Positions 1-8,418 of a stretch of DNA of 64,000 nt are shown in pieces (the stretch's first letter is position 1; each line of letters starts with the position of its first letter). Where the stretch lies: the NCBI GenBank assembly GCA_007741555.1, contig CP036526.1, positions 5,146,001 through 5,210,000 on the forward strand. Direction: 5' to 3'. The notes beneath the pieces are model-generated. The model searched no databases. It had not been told where the DNA came from and saw nothing but the letters and a program-made list of their open reading frames with translations. Origin of the DNA: Stieleria marina. Lineage in GTDB: Bacteria > Planctomycetota > Planctomycetia > Pirellulales > Pirellulaceae. Made by a program: the position numbers and the translations under genes.

Positions 1-240
1 GAAACCACGCGGTTCGATGGACCGCGTGAACTGGCCCAGTATTTGGCGACCAGCAGTGACGCACACCGCGCGTTTGTTGATAGCTGTTTTGAACACTTCG
101 TCAAACAACCTGCTGCTGCCTACGGCGCGGACACACTTGACAGATTGACCCGGCAGTTCCAGCAAGACAATTTCAACATTCGTCAGTTGATTATTAACAT
201 CGCTGTTACCGTCGCAAAACAAACCCAGGCTTCCAAATAA
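1..240 (+). CDS. C-terminal end of a DUF1585-type planctomycete protein (5' partial)
   Basis: The reading frame is open from the first base of the window to a TAA at 238-240, so this is the 3' end of a longer gene. The roughly 79 visible residues contain a RFDGPREL start, a conserved F(V)xxC segment and a [13 protein letters not shown] end, the pattern of the DUF1585 C-terminal domain of the large DUF1587/1592/1588/1585 planctomycete proteins, which often carry a cytochrome-like N-terminus. The gene is followed after 23 bases by a DUF1552 protein, which is the standard partner of this family and supports the call. The function of the family is not known; these are exported proteins in other planctomycetes. 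Confidence 0.75.
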   Translation, partial: ETTRFDGPRELAQYLATSSDAHRAFVDSCFEHFVKQPAAAYGADTLDRLTRQFQQDNFNIRQLIINIAVTVAKQTQASK

Positions 241-263
241 CACTCTTGCCCCACATTCCAGCT

Positions 264-1613
264 ATGACATCTACCAACAATCGCCGCGAATTTTTTCAGC
301 GTCTTGGCGTCAGCGCCGCAGCCGGAAGTTTCTTGCTGGGACTCCCGAGCCTCGGATGGGCCGCATCAACATCGCGCAAGCAACGACTGGTGTTTTTGTT
401 TAGCCCCAACGGCGTGATTCCAAAGCACTTCTGGCCTGACAAGGAAGGCAAGGATTACGACATCAAACGAATCCTGAAACCGCTTGAGCCCTTCAAAAAC
501 CAGATGATGACGTTGCACGGCATCGACAACAAAATCAAGGGCGATGGCGACGGCCACATGCGTGGAATCGGCTGTCTGCTGACAGGGATCGAACTTTTCC
601 CCGGTGACATCCAAGGTGGATCGGACACGCCGGCGGGATGGTCGATGGGCATTTCGGTCGATCAGTTTTTAAAAAACAAGCTGCAAGAAAACGAATCCAC
701 TCGAACTCGTTTCGGTTCGTTGGAATTTGGCGTGATGGTGCCGGACCGCGCCGATACTTGGACGCGGATGTCGTATGCCGGTGCGAACCAGCCGGTCGCT
801 CCGATTAGCGACCCGTATCAGATGTTTGACAAACTTTACGGGCAAACAAAGAATCGCGAATTGCTCGCCAGCGTCCTGGACGACTTGGTCGACGATTTCA
901 AAAAGGTCGAAAAAGCGGTCAGCGCCGAAGACCGACAGTTATTGCAAGAACACGTGTCAATGGTTCGCGAACTTGAAAAAGAACTGAAGACCGAACTCGC
1001 GGCCAGCAGCAAATCCGATTCCGGGCACGAAGGCGCTGTCGGTCATGCGGTCCCCGAATTGCCGCCGAATGTTGACACCGCAAACGACAACATTCCGCAG
1101 ATCAGCCGCATGCAAATCGAAATGCTCGTAAACAGCTTTGCCGCTGATTTTGCTCGCGTCGCAACCTTCCAGATCACCAACAGTGTCGGACAACCGCGAA
1201 TGCGTTGGCTCGGTATCGACGAAGGCCACCACGGTCTGTCGCACGAACCAGACAGCAATGAAAAAGCCTACGAAAAGCTGATCAAGATTAATACTTGGTA
1301 CGCCGAGCAGGTCGCCATGTTGGCCAAGCGTTTGGCGGATACACCCGAACCGGGCGGCGAAGGTTCAATGCTGGACAACACGACGATCGTCTGGACGAAC
1401 GAGCTTGGCAAAGGCAATTCACACACACGCAACGACATTCCGTTCGTGTTGATCGGCGGTGGGCTTGGGTTTGATTCAGGCCGTGCCTTGAAATTCGACT
1501 CGGTGCCGCACAACCGACTGCTGATGTCGATTGCTCAAGCGATGGGCCACGAAACGAAGTCGTTTGGAAACCCAGACTTCTGCGGCGACGGAATCCTGAC
1601 AGGACTGGTTTAA
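264..1613 (+). CDS. DUF1552 family secreted protein
   Basis: A 449-residue protein when started at the ATG at 264; an in-frame TTG at 246 would add six residues and is less likely. The N-terminus [29 protein letters not shown] has a twin-arginine-like RRxFF stretch, a hydrophobic core and an Ala-x-Ala-like cleavage region, so export by Tat is likely. The body matches DUF1552 as known from planctomycetes and verrucomicrobia ([10 protein letters not shown] near the start, HGIDNK, GHMRG, and the late [20 protein letters not shown] segment). It lies 23 bases after the DUF1585 protein and is probably in the same transcript. The biochemical role of this pair is unknown. Confidence 0.85.
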   Translation: MTSTNNRREFFQRLGVSAAAGSFLLGLPSLGWAASTSRKQRLVFLFSPNGVIPKHFWPDKEGKDYDIKRILKPLEPFKNQMMTLHGIDNKIKGDGDGHMRGIGCLLTGIELFPGDIQGGSDTPAGWSMGISVDQFLKNKLQENESTRTRFGSLEFGVMVPDRADTWTRMSYAGANQPVAPISDPYQMFDKLYGQTKNRELLASVLDDLVDDFKKVEKAVSAEDRQLLQEHVSMVRELEKELKTELAASSKSDSGHEGAVGHAVPELPPNVDTANDNIPQISRMQIEMLVNSFAADFARVATFQITNSVGQPRMRWLGIDEGHHGLSHEPDSNEKAYEKLIKINTWYAEQVAMLAKRLADTPEPGGEGSMLDNTTIVWTNELGKGNSHTRNDIPFVLIGGGLGFDSGRALKFDSVPHNRLLMSIAQAMGHETKSFGNPDFCGDGILTGLV

Positions 1614-1660
1614 AACGGACACGCGGCCACGAACACGCGCCGCGTCGAATTCTGGCTTCA

Positions 1661-1846
1661 TTATTTCTGCTCGAGTGCAGGGACGTCGTCGACCGTCTGG
1701 ATTCTCAGCCCCAGCCTGCGATACACACGATTGAATTGCTTGATGAATTCGATCGTGTTCTTGGCCGGCAGTCTTAGCGGCCCAACACTCTCGTCCTCGC
1801 GTTGCAGATACGCTTCGCAAGCAACGCTGTGCCGATTGCTGCTCAT
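1661..1846 (-). CDS. 61-aa hypothetical protein translationally coupled to the dehydrogenase gene
   Basis: Encodes 61 residues, rich in charged residues and without a membrane segment or signal peptide. Its ATG (1846-1844) overlaps the TGA stop (1845-1843) of the upstream dehydrogenase gene as ATGA, the usual arrangement of translationally coupled genes, which is the main reason to call it real. The sequence LPAKNTIEFIKQFNRVYRRLGLRIQ looks like an amphipathic helix and does not resemble random translation. I do not recognise a family. It could be a small partner of the dehydrogenase or an unrelated protein. Confidence 0.55.
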   Translation of the reverse strand: MSSNRHSVACEAYLQREDESVGPLRLPAKNTIEFIKQFNRVYRRLGLRIQTVDDVPALEQK

Positions 1847-2826
1847 GACGTTTCCCCTCGCCAGACATCCGACGGATGCGGAAAGCCCAAGCGTTTGTCG
1901 ACACGATTAAACGGCAACTTGCCAGCCAAGTGCCGACGCAGGTTAATCGCAACCAAATCCGTTGTGTCACTAACACGGCGTGACGATTGTGCTCCGACAT
2001 GCGGCGTGATGATCACTTTGTCGTCGTCCCACAAGCGGCTTGATTCGGCCAACGGTTCGACTTCGGTTACGTCCAAGCCTGCCCCAGCGAGATGGCCCGA
2101 GGCCAACGCATCGACCAGTGCTGATTCAACCACGACGCTGCCTCGAGCAACGTTGATCAGATAGCTGCCCGGTTTCATCTTGGCGATTCGGTCTGCGTCC
2201 AGCAGGCCTTCCGTGCTCGCGTTTAGCGGCAAAGCCAGAATGACAATGTCGCTTTCACTGAGCAGACGATCCAATTCTTCCGCAGGCCAGAGGTCATCGA
2301 CGCAGTCCGGCCGGTCAATCGGGTAGTAGTCGGTAGCGATGATACGCACGTCCCACGGCGCCAGCACTTTGGCAATCATGCGTCCATTACCGCCGAGTCC
2401 AACGATGCCCACCGTCTTGCCACGCAGATCATCGGTCGGCAAACGAATAAACTCTCGCTTGGATTCGGCGCGAAAAAACAAGGGTAAACGACGCAGCAAA
2501 CCGTGCATCAGCGCGAACGTTTGCTCGGCGACCTGCGGAGCGAACAGCCCCGACGCACTACTGACCACAATGTCTGAATCGATCACTCCGGGAACCAGAC
2601 AATGGTCCAAACCAGCCGCTGACGACTGTATCCATTTCAGCTTTTTAGCCGCCAGCACACGATCCCAGTCGACGGGGACCTTGGCGTGTCCAACGAACAC
2701 ATCCGCGGTGGGCAACATTTCGTCAACGCGTTCTTGGCCGGCGTTGACGACCGTCGCATCAGGCGCGGCGGCCTGAATTTGTTCGACATGGTGGCGTTCG
2801 ACGGGATAACAAAGAACAATACGCAT
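1843..2826 (-). CDS. D-isomer-specific 2-hydroxyacid dehydrogenase (NAD-binding)
   Basis: A 327-residue member of the D-2-hydroxyacid dehydrogenase family, oxidising or reducing 2-hydroxy/2-keto acids with NAD(P). The Rossmann motif GIVGLGGNG is visible in the middle, followed by the family catalytic set: Arg in NVARGS, Glu in VTEVEPL, and His in TPHVGAQ. The ATG at 2826 starts directly with MRIVLCYP, the expected first strand; the longer open frame to 2883 would add a Cys-rich tail without support. The gene is divergent from the GIY-YIG gene (69 bases apart) and overlaps the 61-aa ORF downstream. The substrate cannot be told; the family includes glyoxylate/hydroxypyruvate reductases and phosphoglycerate dehydrogenases, but no ACT domain is present. 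Confidence 0.88.
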   Translation of the reverse strand: MRIVLCYPVERHHVEQIQAAAPDATVVNAGQERVDEMLPTADVFVGHAKVPVDWDRVLAAKKLKWIQSSAAGLDHCLVPGVIDSDIVVSSASGLFAPQVAEQTFALMHGLLRRLPLFFRAESKREFIRLPTDDLRGKTVGIVGLGGNGRMIAKVLAPWDVRIIATDYYPIDRPDCVDDLWPAEELDRLLSESDIVILALPLNASTEGLLDADRIAKMKPGSYLINVARGSVVVESALVDALASGHLAGAGLDVTEVEPLAESSRLWDDDKVIITPHVGAQSSRRVSDTTDLVAINLRRHLAGKLPFNRVDKRLGFPHPSDVWRGETS

Positions 2827-2894
2827 GGGGCATCTGCCACAATAGAGACACACAATCGGGGACACCTCTTCTGAACTGGGCATCCGGAGCGTCT

Positions 2895-3803
2895 ATGACT
2901 TTACCGCGAAACAACTACGACGCGAAGTCGACCGGCCGAATGTTCTGGGGCAAGTCGTTTTCAGCGTTACTGGCGTTGGCGCTGCTGATTCCTTCGCCGT
3001 TGGCCGCAGAGGATCAAATCTCTGACGCGATGATCGGGGCCGCCTTTGCGTCGGCTTCGGATGGATACAGCACGGATGAATTATTGATTACTGACGCGCT
3101 TCGTCGCCGATTCCTAAAGAATCTGTATCCTCAGCAAACGCCGACAGCGGAGCAAGAACGATCCGCGCTCTTAAAACTGCTTCAGCTTCGCAAAGCTGGC
3201 AAACTGAAAACGTCCACCACGCGGCGTGGCAAAGCGATTGACGATTCGGTCGGTCCGATCGCCGAAATCGCCGCCCGGGTCGTTACCGATCGTCACCGCG
3301 TTGCAACCGACTGGATGTTGGCCGATCCCAAACTGCGAGCTGAACTACAAAGCGAAGCGTCCAAGATTTCGCCTTCGGTCGACGCCTACGCCGTTCGCAA
3401 ATCGCTTTTACAACTACGCAAGAAGCGTGCTTTGAAACCCGAACTGGTGCTGCGGGTTGCCGATTGGAAACGCGAAATCAAAACCTTCACGCTCGCTGAA
3501 CTACGCGACGAGTTGAAAGCCAACCATCTACCCAAGTTACCGGGGATCTATCTCTTCCGAAACGAACATGGATACTTGTACATCGGGGAAGCGTCCAACT
3601 TGGCAAACCGTCTGAAGCAACATCTGACAGCAAGTGATCGGGTCTCACTCGCTGACTACCTTGCCAGCGACGATTCGGACAGCGTAACGGTCGAACTTCA
3701 TCAGTTCCCGCGTGATTCACCAACAGCCAAATTGTCGGTCCGCCGTGCTTACGAAAGCGAACTGATCCGCAGTCGCCATCCCAAGTTCAACTCAAGGCCC
3801 TGA
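2895..3803 (+). CDS. Exported or membrane-tethered protein with a GIY-YIG nuclease domain
   Basis: 302 residues. Residues 17-37 form a hydrophobic stretch (FWGKSFSALLALALLIPSPLAAED) that looks like a signal peptide with cleavage after LAA. Residues 40-200 are helical and of no recognised family. Residues 212-302 form a GIY-YIG domain: GIY at 217-219, YIG at 229-231, the conserved Arg at 239, Glu at 287 and Asn at 299, so all catalytic landmarks of the nuclease family appear present. A GGAG ribosome site lies 6-7 bases before the ATG. GIY-YIG domains normally act on DNA inside the cell, so the signal peptide is unexpected. If an internal ATG at 2940 is used the leader is still present. Confidence 0.82.
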   Translation: MTLPRNNYDAKSTGRMFWGKSFSALLALALLIPSPLAAEDQISDAMIGAAFASASDGYSTDELLITDALRRRFLKNLYPQQTPTAEQERSALLKLLQLRKAGKLKTSTTRRGKAIDDSVGPIAEIAARVVTDRHRVATDWMLADPKLRAELQSEASKISPSVDAYAVRKSLLQLRKKRALKPELVLRVADWKREIKTFTLAELRDELKANHLPKLPGIYLFRNEHGYLYIGEASNLANRLKQHLTASDRVSLADYLASDDSDSVTVELHQFPRDSPTAKLSVRRAYESELIRSRHPKFNSRP

Positions 3804-3809
3804 CACAGG

Positions 3810-4517
3810 CTAGTTGGATCCGTGTTTGGGAATCAACGTAATCATCGGGCGAGCTTTTTCCGGTCGCAGAATGTCTGTTTCAACGTACGCGTTCGCGACC
3901 GCCTTTTCTGCTTCGCGAATAGACAAACCGGCAACTTGAATTCGATCAATGAGCGGCAACTGAACCGTGCCGTCCGTGTGGACCACAATGGGATACCCGG
4001 TCGCCACCAAACCCGAATCAAAATTGGTCACTGGCGGCGGCGTGGGAGGTTGATTGGGTGGGTTAAACGGCAGCACTCCCGGCAAGTAAATCGCGATGAC
4101 GTCGCCCGCAGCAATTCTGCCTGATTCTGTTTTGGCCTTCTCGCGCCCTTCGCTAATCGGCCAGGCGAGCTCCTTGCCGCTGAGGATTTCGGTCACTTTG
4201 TTTTGCAAGATTTGTGCCTTGTCCTGCTGACGTTCGTTCAAGCGTTGCTCAATCGCGTCCAGTTCTTTTCGTGCCGCCACGATTTCTTCGCGTTGAATTT
4301 TTTGTCGCAAGTCAAATGCTTCAGCGACAGCAGCTTCAATTGACTTCTTTGTATTGGCACGCTCGGGTGACTGATTGCTGAGCCTGGTGTACTCATCAGT
4401 CAGATCTGTAATTCGATTGCTAAGCGTCTGATATTCAGACCAATCTGCAGCGAAGGACCAGTCGCCCACGGAGAGCAAGCAGACGCCAGCGAGTAACGAT
4501 AAATGCAAGATTCTCAT
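3810..4517 (-). CDS. Secreted coiled-coil protein with polysaccharide export (Wza-type) domain
   Basis: 235 residues. A signal peptide (MRILHLSLLAGVCLLSVGDWSFAAD) is followed by a long helical, probably coiled-coil region at about 25-115 (many E/Q/R with heptad-like leucines), then a Poly_export domain: GDVIAIYLPGVLP, VATGYPIVVHTDGTVQLPLIDRIQVAGLSIREAEKAVANAY. This is the periplasmic signature of Wza-like outer-membrane export proteins, although a proline-rich insert (NPPNQPPTPPPV) interrupts it and no SLBB repeat or C-terminal barrel helix follows. It is transcribed after the kinase gene (40-base gap) in the same direction. A structural or sensing role linked to exopolysaccharide export is plausible but not shown. 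Confidence 0.78.
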   Translation of the reverse strand: MRILHLSLLAGVCLLSVGDWSFAADWSEYQTLSNRITDLTDEYTRLSNQSPERANTKKSIEAAVAEAFDLRQKIQREEIVAARKELDAIEQRLNERQQDKAQILQNKVTEILSGKELAWPISEGREKAKTESGRIAAGDVIAIYLPGVLPFNPPNQPPTPPPVTNFDSGLVATGYPIVVHTDGTVQLPLIDRIQVAGLSIREAEKAVANAYVETDILRPEKARPMITLIPKHGSN

Positions 4518-4556
4518 TGCAAAACCCCGAATAAGTTAGAGATGGAAATCGCGAAT

Positions 4557-5942
4557 TTAGAAATCCGTTTCAACACTTTGACGGATACGCAGGATGCGGC
4601 CGCGAATTCGATCAAGCCGCGTTGTAACGTCATCTTGCCGGACCGGAACAGGATGCTCGGATGGAAGTGTTTCAGAACTGCCAACGGATTCTGAGACGAC
4701 CGAACCTGCTGCGTCCTGGCTTGCCTGTTGCGAAGGCGTCCAAACGCAGTAGGCCATCAGGACAACCGCGAAGGCAATCGCAAACACCAGCAAAACTCTC
4801 GCAACCAACACTGTGCGTGAATGACTACGAAGCGATCTTGGCAATGGATTCCCTGGATCTTGCACGTGCGCTAAACAGGATCGCAAGAGCTGTGCGACCT
4901 CGTCTGCCGACTGAAATCGATCGTCGCGTTGCTTGCTCATTAACCGCGAAACAAATTGCTCCCACCAGATCGGCAACGAACGATCAAAGTAACGAGGCGA
5001 GCGTGGGTCTTCTTCGACAATTTTTCTGATCACGCCGTAGCAGGACGTGGCGGAAAACGGCGTCTCCCCAACCGACATCGTCCAAAGCACACTTCCCAAG
5101 CTGAATAGATCGCTTCGTGCATCAACGTTCTGTCCCATCGCTTGTTCGGGTGACATGTATTCCGGTGTACCAGCGATAATGCCTGATGTCGTGAGTGCTG
5201 AATCGTCGGCCGACCGAGCCAAACCGAAATCGGTCAGTGTCAGCCGCTCAACTCCTTCGTCGAGCAAAATATTGCTAGGTTTGACATCGCGATGAACGAC
5301 GCCTTGTGCGTGTGCTGCGGCTAGCCCGGCTGCGATCTGGAAACCCACTCGCAAGATTTCCTCCAATCGCATTGGGCCGCCTCGCTGAATCCGTGCGCCC
5401 AATGATTCGCCTCTGACATACGGCATCACCAAGTACGGAATGCCGCCGACTTGAGCCACGCCATGAATGGCAATCACGTTTTCGTGAACGATCGACGCCG
5501 CCGCGCGTCCTTCTCGCTCGAATCGCGTGCGTGCGCCTGGTAAAGCCGCCCGACTGGGACGCAATAATTTGATGGCGACGTAACGGTTCAACGAAGGGTC
5601 CAGACCTTTCAGAACGATCCCCATTCCACCACTGCCAATCACGCCAGCAATTTCGTATGGCCCGACTCGACCAATCATCCGAGGATCGTCTGTCGGTGCG
5701 AGAACAGTGTCGATTTCGCCTAAAACCGCAACGGCATCCAAGTCGGGAGCCGGACGATCCGCCAAATATTTCGATGCCGCTGCCCACCAAGGCGAATCGC
5801 ACGCTCGCGAGTCCATTACTTCACGACAAAACTCGCAGTGTTCAATATGAGATTCGATCGCCAGTTCGACTTCCGCCGGAAGCGTTTCGTCAAGCAATGC
5901 AGATAATTCTTCGACAGTAGGATGGCCAGTGAGATGATCCAT
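4557..5942 (-). CDS. Membrane Ser/Thr protein kinase with N-terminal anti-sigma zinc finger
   Basis: 461 residues. The N-terminus (HIEHCEFCREV) has the H-x3-C-x2-C pattern of anti-sigma zinc fingers. Residues of about 90-350 form a Hanks-type kinase: GSGGMG glycine loop, VAIK lysine, HRDVKPSN catalytic loop, DFG, and a GTPEYMSPEQ activation segment end, so it should be active. A single membrane segment (VLVARVLLVFAIAFAVVLMAY) lies near residue 390, putting the kinase in the cytoplasm and a short tail outside. Its ATG overlaps the stop of the upstream sigma factor gene as TGATG, implying coupling. ECF sigma factors paired with such kinases are common in planctomycetes; the kinase probably controls the sigma factor. 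Confidence 0.9.
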   Translation of the reverse strand: MDHLTGHPTVEELSALLDETLPAEVELAIESHIEHCEFCREVMDSRACDSPWWAAASKYLADRPAPDLDAVAVLGEIDTVLAPTDDPRMIGRVGPYEIAGVIGSGGMGIVLKGLDPSLNRYVAIKLLRPSRAALPGARTRFEREGRAAASIVHENVIAIHGVAQVGGIPYLVMPYVRGESLGARIQRGGPMRLEEILRVGFQIAAGLAAAHAQGVVHRDVKPSNILLDEGVERLTLTDFGLARSADDSALTTSGIIAGTPEYMSPEQAMGQNVDARSDLFSLGSVLWTMSVGETPFSATSCYGVIRKIVEEDPRSPRYFDRSLPIWWEQFVSRLMSKQRDDRFQSADEVAQLLRSCLAHVQDPGNPLPRSLRSHSRTVLVARVLLVFAIAFAVVLMAYCVWTPSQQASQDAAGSVVSESVGSSETLPSEHPVPVRQDDVTTRLDRIRGRILRIRQSVETDF

Positions 5943-6529
5943 CACTTGTCCTCCATCAAATTGTCAAACTGACACACTTGCTGCTTCAATCGCCGCATGA
6001 TTCGAGAGCGGCAGGAATAGATGGCCCCCGTTGATTGATCTAACTCGCCAGCGACGTCTGCGATGGAACGATTCTCGACAGTGGTTGCCCAAAATACGTT
6101 CCATGCTGACATTGAAAACTCTTTTTTCACAATGTCGGCCGCCCAGTGAAACACTTCACAGCGATACTCCGATTCCAATTCCTGGTCCATGGATTCAACA
6201 TACCGCTCATCCTCTATCAAGGTCGCATGCTGATGCCGCTGATTTCGGCGCAAATGATCGACGATTGCGTTTTCGACCACTCGCACGAGCCAGGTTCGAA
6301 AGCGTGCGTTGCTGGAATCCGGTGCGAACTCCCATTCCTTGCGGCTCAAGTTTGTCATCACAACTTGGGCGACATCCTCTGCGTCAGCATGCTGAAGCCC
6401 ACGCCGCTTGGCCGTGCGAACGACGACTGAGCGATAGATGGATTCAAAGACAGTCCAAGCTTCGTCGTCGGTCGGGTCTCGCAGCCGAAGCAGAATACTT
6501 GGGCGCGTTTCGGGTAGGTGCCAAGCCAT
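5942..6529 (-). CDS. ECF-type RNA polymerase sigma factor (planctomycete kinase-linked group)
   Basis: 195 residues with sigma-70 region 2 at the N-terminus (AWTVFESIYRSVV...DAEDVAQVVMTNLSRKEWEFAP...FRTWLVRVVENAIVDHLRR) and a region 4 helix-turn-helix near the C-terminus (NRSIADVAGELDQSTGAIYSCRSRIMRRLK). This is the usual length for the family. It directs RNA polymerase to a specific promoter set. The gene overlaps the following kinase gene by one base (TGATG), so the two are made together, and the kinase carries an anti-sigma-like zinc finger. The pair lies divergent from the exopolysaccharide-type operon starting at 6983, with 453 bases between. Confidence 0.9.
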   Translation of the reverse strand: MAWHLPETRPSILLRLRDPTDDEAWTVFESIYRSVVVRTAKRRGLQHADAEDVAQVVMTNLSRKEWEFAPDSSNARFRTWLVRVVENAIVDHLRRNQRHQHATLIEDERYVESMDQELESEYRCEVFHWAADIVKKEFSMSAWNVFWATTVENRSIADVAGELDQSTGAIYSCRSRIMRRLKQQVCQFDNLMEDK

Positions 6530-6982
6530 ATCGGAAAACCAGATCAGTGTCGGAGCAAATGGACGAATAAGTGCTGGAACGCGACTTCGATACTCTACAC
6601 GTCAGCGCGGCCGAAAATCTGTCATGGAAAACCGAAATTGTGAACACTTGCAGCGACAGGTTCGCAGAAATCGTCATGTTTTCGCAGGCTTTGCCACCCA
6701 CCCGATTGTCGTTTACGGTTAGCAATTGCGAACATGTTTTCCCGTTGCGAAAGCCTCGGTCGTAGTGATGTGCGGGTTTGTACAGATGAAATTTCGGTGG
6801 TCTGTTACGTCTGCGCAGATTGTTTCGCGCATATCGCCCCCCCTGAAAGTGGCGGCCCTCTCGTTTACCTAATTAGGACACATTAACGTTAAAAGGTGGT
6901 AGCGTTTTCTAGAGTCGAGCGCAGGGGACGGCGAGCGAATCTGTGGGGCATGCACGGAACTTTCAAATTCTGAATACCACAG
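6530..6982. other. 453-base divergent intergenic region with two adjacent perfect palindromes
   Basis: No convincing gene is present. Close to the HlyD-like gene there are two perfect 10-base palindromes five bases apart: CCTAATTAGG at 6868-6877 and TTAACGTTAA at 6883-6892. They sit about 90 bases upstream of the start at 6983 and may be operator sites for the exopolysaccharide-type operon. I found no GG-N10-GC sigma-54 promoter here. Confidence 0.45.
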
Positions 6983-8332
6983 ATGACAACGCAAAATCAC
7001 TTCCCCTACCAAACCAATTTGGACAGCAGTGGCGACACTGCTCCCCTGGGATATCCCGTCATCGCGCCAACTCGCGCGGATCTTGGACCGACTCATTCTC
7101 GACACACATGGAAATCCGTGGCGTCGATGCAGGCTAACACTGCCCCCAACGTCGCTGAGTCACCGGTCGCCGCCGCCAAAACAACACCACCGCTCCCGAA
7201 GCGGCCACGCGGCAGGTTCTTTATCGCGACCGTCCTGATTCTGTTGTTTGCAGGATCTGGTTTCGCCATCTTCGAGACCTTTGTGCGGTACGAAGGGTAC
7301 GGCGAAGTCACAGGACGCAAGATTCAGGTCTCGACGCCATGGTCAGGCGTCGTATCACAACTGCAAGTTCGCGTGGGTGACCGGGTCCGCCAAGGCGACG
7401 TGTTATTTACCGTCGAAAACACCCCCATGCAGCATCGTGTGGCAGAGATCAACGACAAACTGCAACTGGAGAGGGCACGATTGACCGCCGAAATCTCCCG
7501 TCTCCGACGCGAATCAGAACGCGTTCGGGACGAAGACGAACTGGTCAAAGCTGACTACTACGAACGACAGTCGGAACTCCTTTGGGAACAATCCGTCCTG
7601 AGCGATCTGGAACAACAAGTCAAACGTGCAATCAAACTTAAACGCAACAACGCAATCTCGTCAGAGAGGTTTGACACGCTGACAAGCCAATTGGTCGGAC
7701 AAGAACAGCGAGTCAAAGCGCTGAGCGGTTCGGTCGATCGATTGAAGGTCCGCACCTTAGTCACCGCTTCAACGGAAACAGCGATCGACGACCAAGTCAA
7801 ACCGGTCCTGGTGAAGATCGAAAACCTTCAAGCCGAACTGGCACGGACACAACAGATCCTTAACCAAGGCGTTGTGAAGTGCCCGGCCGACGCCCGAGTG
7901 ACTCGCATCAATCGATACTTGGGAGAACAAGCCACCGCATCAGACGGCGTCGTCGAACTTCTCATCGACGGTTCAACCGAAATCGTGCTGTATGTCTCTC
8001 AACGCCGAAACAATCGTTGGGCCAAAGGCGAAGAAGTGAAGGTGCTGGTGTCGCCCTACGACACTCCGCTGATGTGCCGGATTGCCCACATCGGCCCCGA
8101 AATGCGTACCGCACCACCTTCGATCATGCGTCACTATTCGGCCGACGAAGCGTTGCTGCCGATCGTCATGCGGCCAATCGATGCAGACCAAGCGGGCTTG
8201 CTAGTGATTGGCAGCAAAGTCCGACTGCCGCGAAGCATGGTTGCGGTACGGCAAAATTCGAGCGTTCCGACAGACGCTTCGACAAACAGCCGACAGCCCT
8301 ATGCAATGAGCCCACTTTCTAACGAACCGTGA
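6983..8332 (+). CDS. HlyD-family membrane fusion (adaptor) protein
   Basis: 449 residues. About 75 cytoplasmic, Pro-rich residues precede one membrane helix (RFFIATVLILLFAGSGFAIFETF). Then come a lipoyl-like half motif (GRKIQVSTPWSGVVSQLQVRVGDRVRQGDVLFTVEN), a long coiled coil of about 150 residues and the second half (VVKCPADARVTRINRYLGEQA), ending in a beta-barrel region. This is the layout of periplasmic adaptors and also of alginate/cellulose-type co-polymerase subunits. The start at 6983 gives the longest protein; a downstream ATG at 7127 would shorten the tail. It is followed directly by the TackOD1 and GT2 genes, so a role in export or polymerisation of a surface polysaccharide is likely. 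Confidence 0.87.
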   Translation: MTTQNHFPYQTNLDSSGDTAPLGYPVIAPTRADLGPTHSRHTWKSVASMQANTAPNVAESPVAAAKTTPPLPKRPRGRFFIATVLILLFAGSGFAIFETFVRYEGYGEVTGRKIQVSTPWSGVVSQLQVRVGDRVRQGDVLFTVENTPMQHRVAEINDKLQLERARLTAEISRLRRESERVRDEDELVKADYYERQSELLWEQSVLSDLEQQVKRAIKLKRNNAISSERFDTLTSQLVGQEQRVKALSGSVDRLKVRTLVTASTETAIDDQVKPVLVKIENLQAELARTQQILNQGVVKCPADARVTRINRYLGEQATASDGVVELLIDGSTEIVLYVSQRRNNRWAKGEEVKVLVSPYDTPLMCRIAHIGPEMRTAPPSIMRHYSADEALLPIVMRPIDADQAGLLVIGSKVRLPRSMVAVRQNSSVPTDASTNSRQPYAMSPLSNEP

Positions 8333-8418
8333 TCGAGCAGCACTCCTGTCCGCCTGCTTACCGATCTCGACTTCCCACACACCGACACGTTTTCCTGTCA
8401 CGTTTTCGAGGAATCATC

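Noticed and set aside
5275-5802. A 175-codon open frame within the kinase gene
   Set aside because: Arg/Ser-rich shadow of the kinase reading frame; the true frame has all kinase motifs.
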